Source: Brachionus manjavacas (Eukaryota > Rotifera > Eurotatoria > Ploima > Brachionidae). Taken from it: a stretch of DNA of 64,000 bases. Shown in pieces: positions 44,152-54,500 of this stretch (position 1 is its first letter; every line of letters begins with the position of its first letter). Under the pieces are notes generated by a model. The model was given only the letters and a program-made list of their open reading frames with translations. It was not told the DNA's origin and made no database searches. Made by a program: the position numbers and the translations under genes. The DNA lies in contig JAHQIY010000003.1 in the NCBI GenBank assembly GCA_019054805.1, positions 9,052,001 to 9,116,000 on the forward strand. Direction: 5' to 3'.

Positions 44152-47100
44152 CTAAAATGATACTTTAAAAACTTTGTTCTTATAAGCGTACAAACCAAAT
44201 GAAATTAGCAAGGCCAAAACAATTAGTGATAAGATCGACACAGCTATGATTAAAGATATTTCAAGACGATTCAAGTCCATGATCGTATTATCTTTTTCTC
44301 GAATTTGGTCCTCTGTGAAACTTGTCATGTTCAATTCATTGACTTCGGGACATGGAGTTGAATAGAAATTTGTGTTAAAAATAGAATCTGTTGTGGTCAT
44401 TGATCCGAGTTCATCCGAAGAACACTCCTTTGTTATATCATTCACTGTTCTTTTTATTAAGATGTCAAAAAAATTTCCAAAATTACACAGCTGGTCGCAT
44501 GAGTTCATCTTCACTGGATTTATGCCAGTCGGCTCAGAAACATTATTACTTTTCAACATTATATTAATATAATGAAGATCGTTGGTATCTTTTCTTAGCT
44601 CAAATATTAAAGAAGTTCCAAATGGAATGTAAGTCATATTGACATTTAAATCAAGCAATTTGAGCAAACTTATTAAATGGAAATCAAGCTTAAATGTATG
44701 TTTAAAATTAAAAATCGAAGAATCAGGCAAGCAAGGTTAATAAGAAAACATTAATTTTTTATCCTTATTATCTCTTAACTCAATTTAAATTCAAGTAATA
44801 TTTTTTTATCAATATATGAGATATTACAAATAACATTATTTTGAAAAAAAAAAATTGAATATTTGATACAGAACAAAAAAATTAAACAAAAAACTTTTTT
44901 TTCTCTTAGAAAAACATAAAATGAAAAAAAAACAAAAAATTGATTAAAGTTTAAACAAAATTTACATAGTTTATTTCTTTGATAGCTAATTTGATCTAAT
45001 TGAAACAAATACAAATATATCTAAGAAAACTTTTTATTTCAATAATTAATTTTAGACCATCTAAAGCTGATTCCGACAAGATGAGTTTATTCCTTGGTGT
45101 TATACATAAAGGAAATTATTTAGCTAGGCAATATTCACTTTATTTTATTTTGTTAACTGTACCGAGCTTAAGCTCCTTCAGAATAAAACAAAAAAAAAAA
45201 AATTAAATAAAATAAAAATAGAGTTAATAAAGTAAAATAGAGTAAGAAGACAAGAAATTATGCTTTTGTATTTGTAGCTAGGCAATATTCACTATCCAAA
45301 AAATGTCTTTTATCGAAGAAATCCCAAACAACTTAAGCCAAGATGAGTCCATTGAACCAGAACAAGTGAAAAAAACTAGGGGAAAGGGAAAAGTTTATCT
45401 CCCTTTCTGTAGTTTTCGTAACTTGGAATCCGCTCAAGGATATCTAGCTATGAGTTTTGCTGATAACGATTGGACCTGTAAACGGGCCACAGAGAATTTG
45501 CCTGGCGATGTTATTATAATGAAACTCAAAATGAAAATGATTTGGGTATCAGCGTATATGAAGAATTAGATTCGGACGATCCGCCTGTACAAGAGCCAAT
45601 ATCAAAAAAAAATCGTCTTGAAGAGACCCTAATCGTTACTCCACAGCCCCAAGTTAAAAAAAACACGGTAGATCAGTTGGATCACACAAACAAAAAAAAA
45701 GTAAAATGAATATTGTTTTTGTCTATGTTTAATTATTTTTGTTCTAATTTGATATAAACTGTATTGCTTTTTTTATTTATGTATCTTTTTTATTAATAGA
45801 AATAAAAAAATACATTTGTTCCTTAGTTCAGTTATTTTGTTTTTTATTTGTTTTTTATACAAGCCATTTTAGAATTTCAAAAGCCATTAATTTAAGAAAA
45901 ATTTTCTATTTAAACACTTAACTGTAAATTGTAAATATTATTATTTTTTAATTAAACTTTAAGCAAAAAAAATTACACAATTATTTAAAACACAATAAAT
46001 TATAAAAATTATTCTGAACTAATTATTCTTCTTAAACCACTTAAACCACTTAACTTCCGTAAAAATCTATATTACGGAATTCCGTAATATAGATTTTTTT
46101 TTCATTTTCATTTTTCTACCAGAATTTAAGGCTTTAAGAAAAATTTTTACAAGTTAAGGTTTGATTTTAAAACTTTTAGATCCATTTCATACCAATAAAT
46201 TTAAAATTGTAATTAATTTATAATTAAATTTTTTTCTTATCTGTTGAATAAATTTAATTTAAAATAAATTTCAATTAATAACCAACTTTTTTGATTTAAA
46301 AAACTTTATTGATATCATTCGGGAAAAAAATCGATTTTTTTAATAAGGTAAAAAATGTTTTTATAAGGTTTTTAGTATTTTAAAAATCCATGCGTAAATT
46401 ACCAAAGTAATTATATTCAAAGATGTCTTGGACTTATTAGAAGACTTGCAGCTTTATAAACACTGATAAAAATATTTTTATTGTGCATTCTATAGTATTA
46501 AATTTAACAATAATTGTATTGTATTTACATAATAAGTTTTCTGTAATAATCAAACCAATTTAATGATAAGCTTAATAAAGAGTATAAACCAAGTATTTTT
46601 CTAATAAAAAAATTGATAAATAAATTTTAATTAAATGAATAAATCTTAATTTTTGACTTGAAAAAAGTGTTCTCGTATTCATTAACCTTGCCAATAATAT
46701 TAATTATTTTTTTTTAAACTTACAAATGAATACACTTGAATTTCGTTCTGGGTTCCATTCATTTTGTCGCGAATATTCTTTATTATATCAAGCAAAATGC
46801 TACCTGCTATAAGCCTGGACTTCTCCATAGAACCATAATTCAATTCTAGCAGTTTGTTATTTGCATCTGTTAAATTCTTAAGGTGCTCTGACAACCAAAG
46901 TTCCAATGGAAGATTGCTTGATACCTTTTCAATAAAAATTCCAAAAGATAAATATTTTTATTTTGAGAGATTACCTTTGCATAAGCATTGTCAAAGACAT
47001 GGCTTAGATTATTGAAGTTTAGGGAAGGTGAAGCCGTAAAACCAGAAATATTTGTAACCAAATCCTGATAAAAATTTAAGATGTTTATCCAAAAAGAAAA

Positions 47101-48223
47101 ATTTTAAAACTAACCACATATTTTAGTTCGGTTTCTTGAAAAGCTTCAGAATTCAGGGATTCTTTAACTAATTGTTTGTGCTTGGGACAATCTTTTTTCA
47201 CTATCTAAAAAATTAAAACGTTGCTTGATTAAAAAAAAAATTTAATCATATTATATTTAACAGTGATTTAAATTGTTAAATAATATTGACGATAATTTTT
47301 TTTCAAAATAATGGTCATATAAACAAGAAATGGAAAAAAGGAAATATATATGTCCAGCCTTCTTTAAAAAAATGTAATTGATATTTTAAATTATTTTTTT
47401 TAATACTTTTTCAAACATTATTATTCTAGTTAAGTACCCCAAATCAAAAACCGGATTCTCGGACATTTTAATTTTTCAAATTTAAACTCAGATTACATAA
47501 ATTAGCAAATAAATTTTTCACAAGAATAGTAATGAAATTTACCAGCTTTAATTTGAAAAAATAATCTTTAAGATTAGAACATTATATTAAAATTAAAATA
47601 AATATATAGAATTTAATTGACCCTCAAAATCACTAAAATCATTGTGATGATTAAAATTACTTGCACAAAAATATTTAAAAAATTAAGCTTTTAGAAATTA
47701 TTTCAGTGATTGATTATCAGATTATTTATTACCGGATTATAAACCGATTCGGCAGGATGGACTGGAATCGGAAACCAAGATACTGTTGGACTCCAGAGCT
47801 GGTCGCTGTTTGACGGAGGAAACATTCCGGCTAAGAAAGCGTTGGTTGAGACAAGAGCCGGATCTGAATCGACACTTGTGGCCGAAACTCGCTGAGGACT
47901 GTAGGATGGAGTCAAATAGGAAGAGTAATAATTTTTGATATATTGACCAAGGTTGTAGGATTGCAACAAACCCTTTGGAGTTATCTGTCCCAAACCGCCA
48001 TATCTGGCCCAGTATGATTCACCATAAGGATCAGTTGGATACGACCACAGAGGTGCTCTGTTTCCGTGATAATTTACCTAAAATAATTATTTTATTTATT
48101 TTTTATATTTTAATTGCATATTACAATAGTGACATGAATGATATTTGTATTAATTTGTTGATTGCTTGGTCTGGGCACTAAACCGAGAAAAATGAACTGC
48201 AAGATTGTAATTAAGTTATTCAT
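44152..48223 (-). CDS. Histidine-acid-phosphatase-like membrane protein lacking catalytic residues (copy B)
   Basis: Six exons join in phase to 453 residues: 48223-48125, 48077-47733, 47204-47115, 47064-46975, 46924-46724 and 44688-44152. There is a signal peptide (NNLITILQFIFLGLVP), then NIIHVTIVNYHGNRAPLWSY where the active-site RHGxR reads YHGNR, then GLGQITPKGLLQSYNLGQ, SVDSDPALVSTNAFLAGMFP (the catalytic Arg positions are Thr and Pro) and YSF|LDFHLISLL where the usual HD is LD. Then come the conserved PFGTSLIFELRK, the CDQLCNFGNFF block and a C-terminal membrane helix (SLIIAVSILSLIVLALLISF). The layout is lysosomal/prostatic acid phosphatase. The last intron is about 2.0 kb and contains transposon pieces; a missed small exon there cannot be excluded. 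AATAAA lies just after the stop (about 44138-44143). Confidence 0.85.
45140..45274 (-). mobile_element. 135-bp LINE-tail insertion with 19-bp target duplication (copy 5)
   Basis: TAGCTAGGCAATATTCACT occurs at 45121-45139 and again at 45275-45293, flanking a segment with the hairpin module ACCGAGCTTAAGCTCCTTCA and an AAATAAAATAAA-type tail. This is a target-primed insertion reduced to the last 135 bp, or a SINE sharing the LINE 3' end. It sits inside the last intron of phosphatase-like gene B. Confidence 0.93.
45303..45709 (+). pseudogene. Transposon-type ORF in the gene B intron, frameshifted
   Basis: An ATG frame (MSFIEEIPNNLSQDESIEPE, then FCSFRNLESAQGYLAMSFAD and DWTCKRATENLPG) shifts by one base near 45508 into WRCYYNETQNENDLGISVYE...TVDQLDHTNKKKVK, ending at a TGA at 45707-45709. 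The W.C...W.CYYN pattern resembles the FLYWCH/WRKY-like zinc finger found before MULE-type transposases. It is opposite in strand to the host gene. It is probably a remnant of a mobile element. Confidence 0.4.
46061..46098. repeat. Perfect 38-bp palindrome
   Basis: 19-bp arms (AAAAATCTATATTACGGAA) meet with no spacer at a GAATTC centre. It lies in the last intron of phosphatase-like gene B. Confidence 0.95.
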
Positions 48224-48438
48224 TTTTTTTAAATTAAAAAATTGATCAAAACTTTTTAAAATAGATATTCATTTTATAATTTTAAATTTTTTAATATTTA
48301 AACACGATATTTGATTAATTAATTAACAATATTTTAAGTTAGAGTTTTTGTCGAATAAAAATTTAAAACAAATAGAGATCTTAATTAAATTTTCTTTTCT
48401 AATCAAATATTTGCGTAGAATCGAAAAAGGGTATTCTA

Positions 48439-48483
48439 TTTATTTGTCACATTGTGGCCTAGGCCGCGTCAATGACAAATAAA
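48439..48483. repeat. Hairpin with GGCCTAGGCC core
   Basis: Outer arms TTTATTTGTCA (48439-48449) and its inverse (48473-48483) enclose a perfect 10-bp palindrome GGCCTAGGCC at 48456-48465, a GC-rich island in AT-rich DNA. Confidence 0.8.
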
Positions 48484-48771
48484 AAGTTAGATAAGCCTTC
48501 TATGTTGAGTTAAAATTAAAAAAAAAATTACATAATTTTAGATCTGTGATAACTTCTAAATTTAATTATAAAACAAAAAAATTCAACAAAATAAATTCAA
48601 AAATAACAAATTTAAAAATTTTAATTCAAAGTTTCAAAATTTTTGATTTGCTTTTTTCGGGATAAAATTTTATGATTCATTTTAAAATAAAGATCTTTTT
48701 TAGAATTTTATAAAAATAAGATTCATTTTTATTAGATAGATGTCATTATTCACTATTTATATTTGAATCAA

Positions 48772-48815
48772 AATTTTCTTCGGCAAATAAATATGTTTGT
48801 TTGCCGAAGAAAATT
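48772..48815. repeat. Hairpin with 16-bp perfect arms
   Basis: AATTTTCTTCGGCAAA at 48772-48787 faces its perfect complement at 48800-48815 across 12 bases. Confidence 0.95.
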
Positions 48816-49044
48816 ATTTAGATACACTTTGAGTCTTTATTATTTTCATTTTTCAATTAGAATATATGACAGTGCCGGTATTTAGTTTGTAACCGCTTTC
48901 AGTTGATTACATGTGATATCAGGTTATATCAGCTTACTGTTCAATACTTAAACATGCAAAAATTTCATTACTCAGTACATTTATCTAATTATTTTACTCA
49001 TTTTTTAAAATTTTTTTAAAGTTATTTTAATTTTAATTAAAATT

Positions 49045-49100
49045 TTTTTTGTTTTAATCTGAAAAAGCTGTTACTCGGTATAGATAAACAAATAAAATTT
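49045..49100 (+). repeat. LINE 3'-terminal hairpin module (opposite orientation)
   Basis: TCTGAAAAAGCTGTTACTCG followed by GTATAGATAAACAAATAAAA is the diverged inverse of the module at 41216. It indicates a plus-strand insertion. Confidence 0.6.
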
Positions 49101-49289
49101 TTTTTTTAAAAAAATTATATTAACTATCAGATTATATGATCTTCTACCATTTCTTTTTGCTAAAAACTTTTAGCAGCTAATTTTAGTCCTAATTACTTTA
49201 TTTGATTTGATTTTTTGAAAATTTTTATTTCTCTAAGGCCAAAATCTATATAGAAGTCAAAATGCAGGTCTAAAGGCTAATTCCATTTA

Positions 49290-50124
49290 TTTATCCAGAA
49301 TAATATGGCACTAGAAATTTTTGACAAATACTTAACTCAAAATGAGTATCCTGGGTCAGTTAAAACGAACCTTCAGACACTGGACCATCGACACATTCAG
49401 GACTCTCTATTGTGCTTTCGTAAGGCCTCATCTGGAATACGCCGCCGTTATCTGGTCCCCATCCAGCAAAAAAGACATAAAGCTATTGGAGACCGTAAAG
49501 AGGAGAGCTACCAAGCTATTTTGAAGAATTAGGAACTGGACTTATGAAGACCGCCTTGCCATTCTCAACCTGACATCCCTTCACGAGCGCCGTGCGCGAG
49601 GCGACATGATCATAGAGCTTAAATTTTTAAACGGCATCAACGAAGTAAATTGGACGAACCCAAAGATCCACAGCAGCTCACTCTCCCAGTCTGGGCCGCC
49701 CAGAGGAATCAGGAGGCACACGAGGAGACTATCCGGCCAGGCCTCAACCAAATGTATGCAAAAGGACAATTTCATTACTAACAGGATTGTCAATGAGTGG
49801 AATGCTTTGCCTGCCGAGGTCACAGACTCCGACTCAGTCAATCAATTCAAGAAAACTACGATGTTTTCGTGACTGGTCACCAAAATTTCACTAAATTTTA
49901 ATTTTAATTTAATTTGATCTAATAATATCTTTAATAAACCCCTTTCAGTTCCTTCTAATTTCTTTCTTACCTAAAACTGTAAATAATGACTGTTGAATCT
50001 AAAAACTTAAAACTTCTTGTATTTTTGTAATTTTCCTTGTATAGCGCAATGTGCTACTATAGGATACTTACTAGTAGGTTGTCTCCGCAAGCTTACTTGT
50101 CGAAGCCTTATTTATTATTATTAA
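49290..50124 (+). mobile_element. LINE (CR1/L2-like), 3' end only
   Basis: The plus frame reads [20 protein letters not shown], then [20 protein letters not shown] and [13 protein letters not shown]. After a frame change at about 49524 it continues RNWTYEDRLAILNLTSLHER and DNFITNRIVNEWNALPAEVT to a TGA at 49870. These are the C-terminal blocks of CR1/L2 ORF2. The 3' UTR ends in TTATTTATTATTATTAAAT. It is GC-richer than its surroundings, hence probably not ancient. Confidence 0.87.
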
Positions 50125-50760
50125 ATAGTGAAAGATATAGTAAAGATCATACTTTTCATTTTTTTTCAAAATTCTTCAATAATTATTTTAAAATGTCAGT
50201 TATCTGACCAATTTTAATAAAAAATTTTGAAACTAATCAAAATTTTTTTCTGATTTTAGAATAGACTTGTACAAAATTCCCAAAAAATCTCAAAAAGTTT
50301 TATACAAGTAGAAGTAATGACTTGGATCCATTAATTTTAAAACTCACTATTTTTGATTTTTTTTGCTAGATTTAAGGGATATTCTTTTGGTTTACGTACC
50401 TAAAAGACGGATCTGGATTTAAAAAAATTTTATTAAAAAAAACTAATTAATAAAAATGCTGGCAAATAAAAAATAAATCCTAAATGAAAGTGGGATATTT
50501 TTTTTGAAGATCTGTTTGAGGGGAAAAAACAATTCTTTCTATCGGTAAAAATAGTATTGAAAAATATGAAAAAAATTAATAGCTTTTATCTTTTTTTTTC
50601 TTTAATTTATTTTCAATAAAAAAAAAAAAATTTCATCGAGTATTAGAAATATAATATTTTTGTTGAAGAGAAAGAAACTTCTTCAAGGACTAAAAAAAAA
50701 TAAGTGTATAATTATCTTAACGTGGTTTCTTAGACTCTAGAACCACACTGGAATAGAAAA
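50125..50760. other. Intergenic, nothing recognised
   Basis: AT-rich with homopolymer runs. No frame or repeat detected. Confidence 0.4.
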
Positions 50761-50764
50761 AAAC

Positions 50765-51240
50765 TTAAAAATATCTCTGCAGTACGAGACGAATGTTTAA
50801 ACCCTTTTCATTAAAAAAAAAGGGTACCGGTTCTACTGGGTAATAATAGTGGTGTAAATGGTCAACTCGATGCAGTAACCTCTGTGTAAGATCAGAGCCT
50901 CATAAAAGGAGACGAGCACCTCCCCTATTATCTAATAGGATAACGAAGGCACATATTATTATAATGGCCTCTGGCGTTTACTTAGAATGGAAGCTTTGAA
51001 GGAATACGCAACCCAAACAAGGCCTTCCAATTAATACTACAATGATGACGGACAATCGGACCACCAGCAATAACTTAAAGGTCAACAATCACGAGAGAGA
51101 TACCAAAATGGGAATGGCATGGAAAGAAGCAAGAGTAAAGACAAATGATTACATGAGTGCGAATCGAAAGTATGACCATATGCTCTACAAGAAGTGAATA
51201 AGCTAAAAAAAGTATTGTAGCGGTCAACTACTAAGTAATT
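50765..51240 (+). repeat. Dispersed repeat copy, longer on this side
   Basis: The first 200 bp are homologous to the minus-strand repeat at 29117-29310. The following 270 bp (GAAGCTTTGAAGGAATACGC..., GACGGACAATCGGACCACC) are GC-richer than the flanks but carry no continuous frame. It may be the 5' UTR or 3' part of a retroelement whose coding part is absent. Confidence 0.6.
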
Positions 51241-51331
51241 TGCGATATAACTGAAGGTTGATACAGCCTTATATTGATATAAAGGGGTTGTGATTGTATT
51301 TCAATTTATGATTTTTTCAAAAAGGTAAAAT

Positions 51332-51380
51332 TATTATTTATTTGTTTATCTGTGCCGAGCTAAAGCTCCTTCAGATTAAA
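51332..51380 (-). repeat. LINE 3'-terminal hairpin module (copy 6)
   Basis: GCCGAGCTAAAGCTCCTTCA preceded by TTATTTATTTGTTTATCTG. It lies about 140 bp downstream of the SMG1 stop codon. Confidence 0.75.
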
Positions 51381-51523
51381 AAAATCAAATTTTGACCAAA
51401 AATTTATTAAAAGTAAATAAAAACAATTAAATTAACATCAATCACACAATTTAGACAACAAAACACTATTCGTATAAAGAGTGATAAATTGGCTCAGTTA
51501 AATACTGGAAACAAAATCTTCTA

Positions 51524-54500
51524 CTAAACCCATGGTGTCCATCCTTCATATAGCACAGCCAAATTATTCAAATCAGTGGCTTCTTCAATCAAATAATTAA
51601 CCTAGCAAAAAAAATTTATTTTTTTTCTAAATTAAGTAATTTTAAATTTGGCACAAGCAAGTCTGCATTCATATCTAATATTTAAATAGAGCCCTTATTT
51701 TTTGTACCAGATTTAATTAAATTAAATATTTTAAAAAAATAACCTGTTCTTGCACTGAAATTTGATTATTTGCATCAGGATCGCGACCATCTAATTTCTC
51801 ATAGACTCGCTTCCAAACCGCGATTGCATGACTATTTCCTTCTTGGTGGGCTCTTAAAGCTTTATCGCCATTTTTGCGATCATTTTTGACATTATCTATT
51901 TTTTTCTCATAAGGATCATTTAGTGTTTTCAAATCAGCGTAAACTGTTGGCACAACTTGACTCAATTGTTGACATTTTTCTTCTAAATCAGAAGTTTCGG
52001 CCTCGATTAGCTCTTTATTAGCCAAAATTCGGATCAGATGCTGGCAGGTCTCAGAAAATTTCTGATAAGTTTTTGAATAATCTGACAAACGCTGATTTTC
52101 AGCAAATTTTGCCATGCTTTTTAGAATTGGCTTAATATCAGTCATTATTTTAGTGTGTTGATTTAGAATTGATTTGAATTCGTACAGGCCCTTGTTCAGC
52201 TCGTCAATTTTGCTGGTGAAATCTTTTTCCTCTTTTTGCTTTATTCGCTTCATCAGCGCCACCTCGTCATACAAAAGTCTGTAGTACTCTTGTAATATGG
52301 AACTATTAAGAGGCTTCTGATCTTTAAATGATTTGAAATTTATCAAGTTCAACTCTGCTTCGGACATATTTGGAACTTTGGACGTGTCCAAAATTTCTTT
52401 ATCCTCGATCAATTTGAGCAGGTTGGCAAAATTTTTCTCAAATTCGAGCAGTGTTTTTGATTTTGGACTCCTGATTTGCTCAAAATTAATCCACATATTG
52501 ATACAATTTATCAATCGCTCTAGACCATCAAATTGTTTGGAAAATTTTTTCTCATTCAATTGAGACATTTCTCTAAATTTTTTGCTAAGTTCAACAAGGC
52601 TAGGATTTGAGTTACTTGACCATTCGAGTCGCTTTAAAATATTGGCATCATTTTGCTCAATTTCGCCAAGATTTTTTTTTATTAGATCCAATTTTTTGCC
52701 CAAATCGTCCGAGATAATTTTCAAGTTTTCCATCAAGGACTCCCGCAAAGTCTTAACACTCAGCTGGTTCGAGAAAGAGTCGACTATGAATGGATCATAT
52801 AGCCATTCGATTGATACAATCACATCTTGGAGAAGCTTCAAAAATGTCGTATTATATCTAATATTAGAATTGACTCGTCTAAAAAATTAAATAAATTTAA
52901 TTTTTTTTTAATTTTTATTAATTACTTTAATAAGTCGTCATTGACCCAACTGGCATCTAAATTGAGCATAAATTGATTAAAGGAGTTAAAGTAATAATTG
53001 TTTATCTGATTTAGCATTAGTTTTTGGTTGATGAGAAAACTTATTTGTTCAGCTTGGTTTGTCGGGTCTAAATTTATCAAATTGTACTGGTCGTTCCCCA
53101 AAATGTTGACCATGTTTCCGATTAAAATCACAGGGATTCCATTCAGCTTAAAAAAAGAAAATTTTTAATACATTTTAAAAAATCTTGAATGCTTTACCAT
53201 TTGAACAATAAACTCGGAAACATATTGTTTTAGTGGGTATACGAAATCTTCTTGAGTGAAACTAAATTCGGTTTTTGAACCTTAAAAATTATAAATTAAA
53301 ACCGCTACCTTTTGAATTAATGAATATAAAATTGAAAAGGAAGGGAAAATGTTGCTACAGTCAATTCATTGGAACCGAAGTTGCCGAAAAGTCTGAATGA
53401 AAGTGAAAGAAAAAGGTTATCATTAAAATAAAGAAATCATTTTTGCCATTATTCTAGGAAAATTTATTTAAAATTTTACTATTTTTATTTATTGAAAAAA
53501 AATTAATATAAATTTTAAGTAAAATCAGATAAATAAATGCCTGAGCTTTTAAATGTAAGTTAAGAAAATCGCTTGGAAATTTAGAATAAACTTTGTCAAA
53601 TGATCTTACTATCATCATTTGACAAAGTTTATATCAATTTTACATTCTTTTCTAGCCAAAGCCTAGTATAATAAAAGCTAAGCAACCATTTATTAGAGAG
53701 CAGCCTTTTTAGGTATTTTTATATCTGAAAATGATTTTCATAGAAAAATTTATTGCTATTGAAAATAAAATTTATAAAATAATCTATCGTTTTTAGGATA
53801 CTTATTTTAAAATTAGAGAATTTTCAAAAATTTTGGTGAATTAATCAACAAAAAGTTATAAAGAAAAGTCGCATTTTTAATACCAGAATTTCATGGTTTT
53901 TTTTTCAAAAAGCTTTTTTATCTAAAAGTTGAATAAAATTTTGTTGGCAAGGATTTTTTTTTATAAATTTATTAAATTTAATCTTTAAAATTAATAAAAT
54001 TTTGAAATATAATTCTTTTAAAATTATTAAAAAAGTTGTTAAAGTTTAGTGTCAAAAATAAATTTATATGAAAGCCCGAGAAGCTATTTAGACTGCTTTT
54101 GCCCCTCAAATTATTAACAACATTCTTTTTTCTTGATAGTTGTTTGATATTTTATTTTTACAGCAAAATTAATAATTAAATTCTAACTGATCATATTAAA
54201 CATGAATACTTTCATCATTTTGTTTTTAAAAAACTTTTTGATATCCGAAAATTTGCTTGTGACTAGTAAGATTGCATGAAAAAAGATTGTAGTTTTTAAG
54301 CCCCTGTCGGAATTTATCGGTATAAAAAGATTTTTTGTGTTAAATAAAATTTTCAGTAACAAAAATTAGCGATAGTTCCTTTCCTAGTTAAATTGATTTG
54401 TTTATTTTTGCAAATTAAACACTAGAATGATCGAAAGCCTTTTAAATCAGGAAAAATATCATAAATTTAATTTTATTGGAAATATTTTTTTTTAACAATT

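Larger units (their letters stand above)
48224..49290. other. Intergenic with hairpins and a LINE tail
   Basis: Upstream of phosphatase-like gene B. Besides the two hairpins at 48439 and 48772 and a plus-oriented LINE tail module (49045-49100, inverted ACCGAGTAACAGC), nothing was recognised. Confidence 0.4.

Noticed and set aside
53390-53450. Possible extra SMG1 exon (LFGNFGSNELTV frame) after a CAG acceptor
   Set aside because: No donor gives the right phase, while the flanking exons join directly in phase (TTTG|GT).
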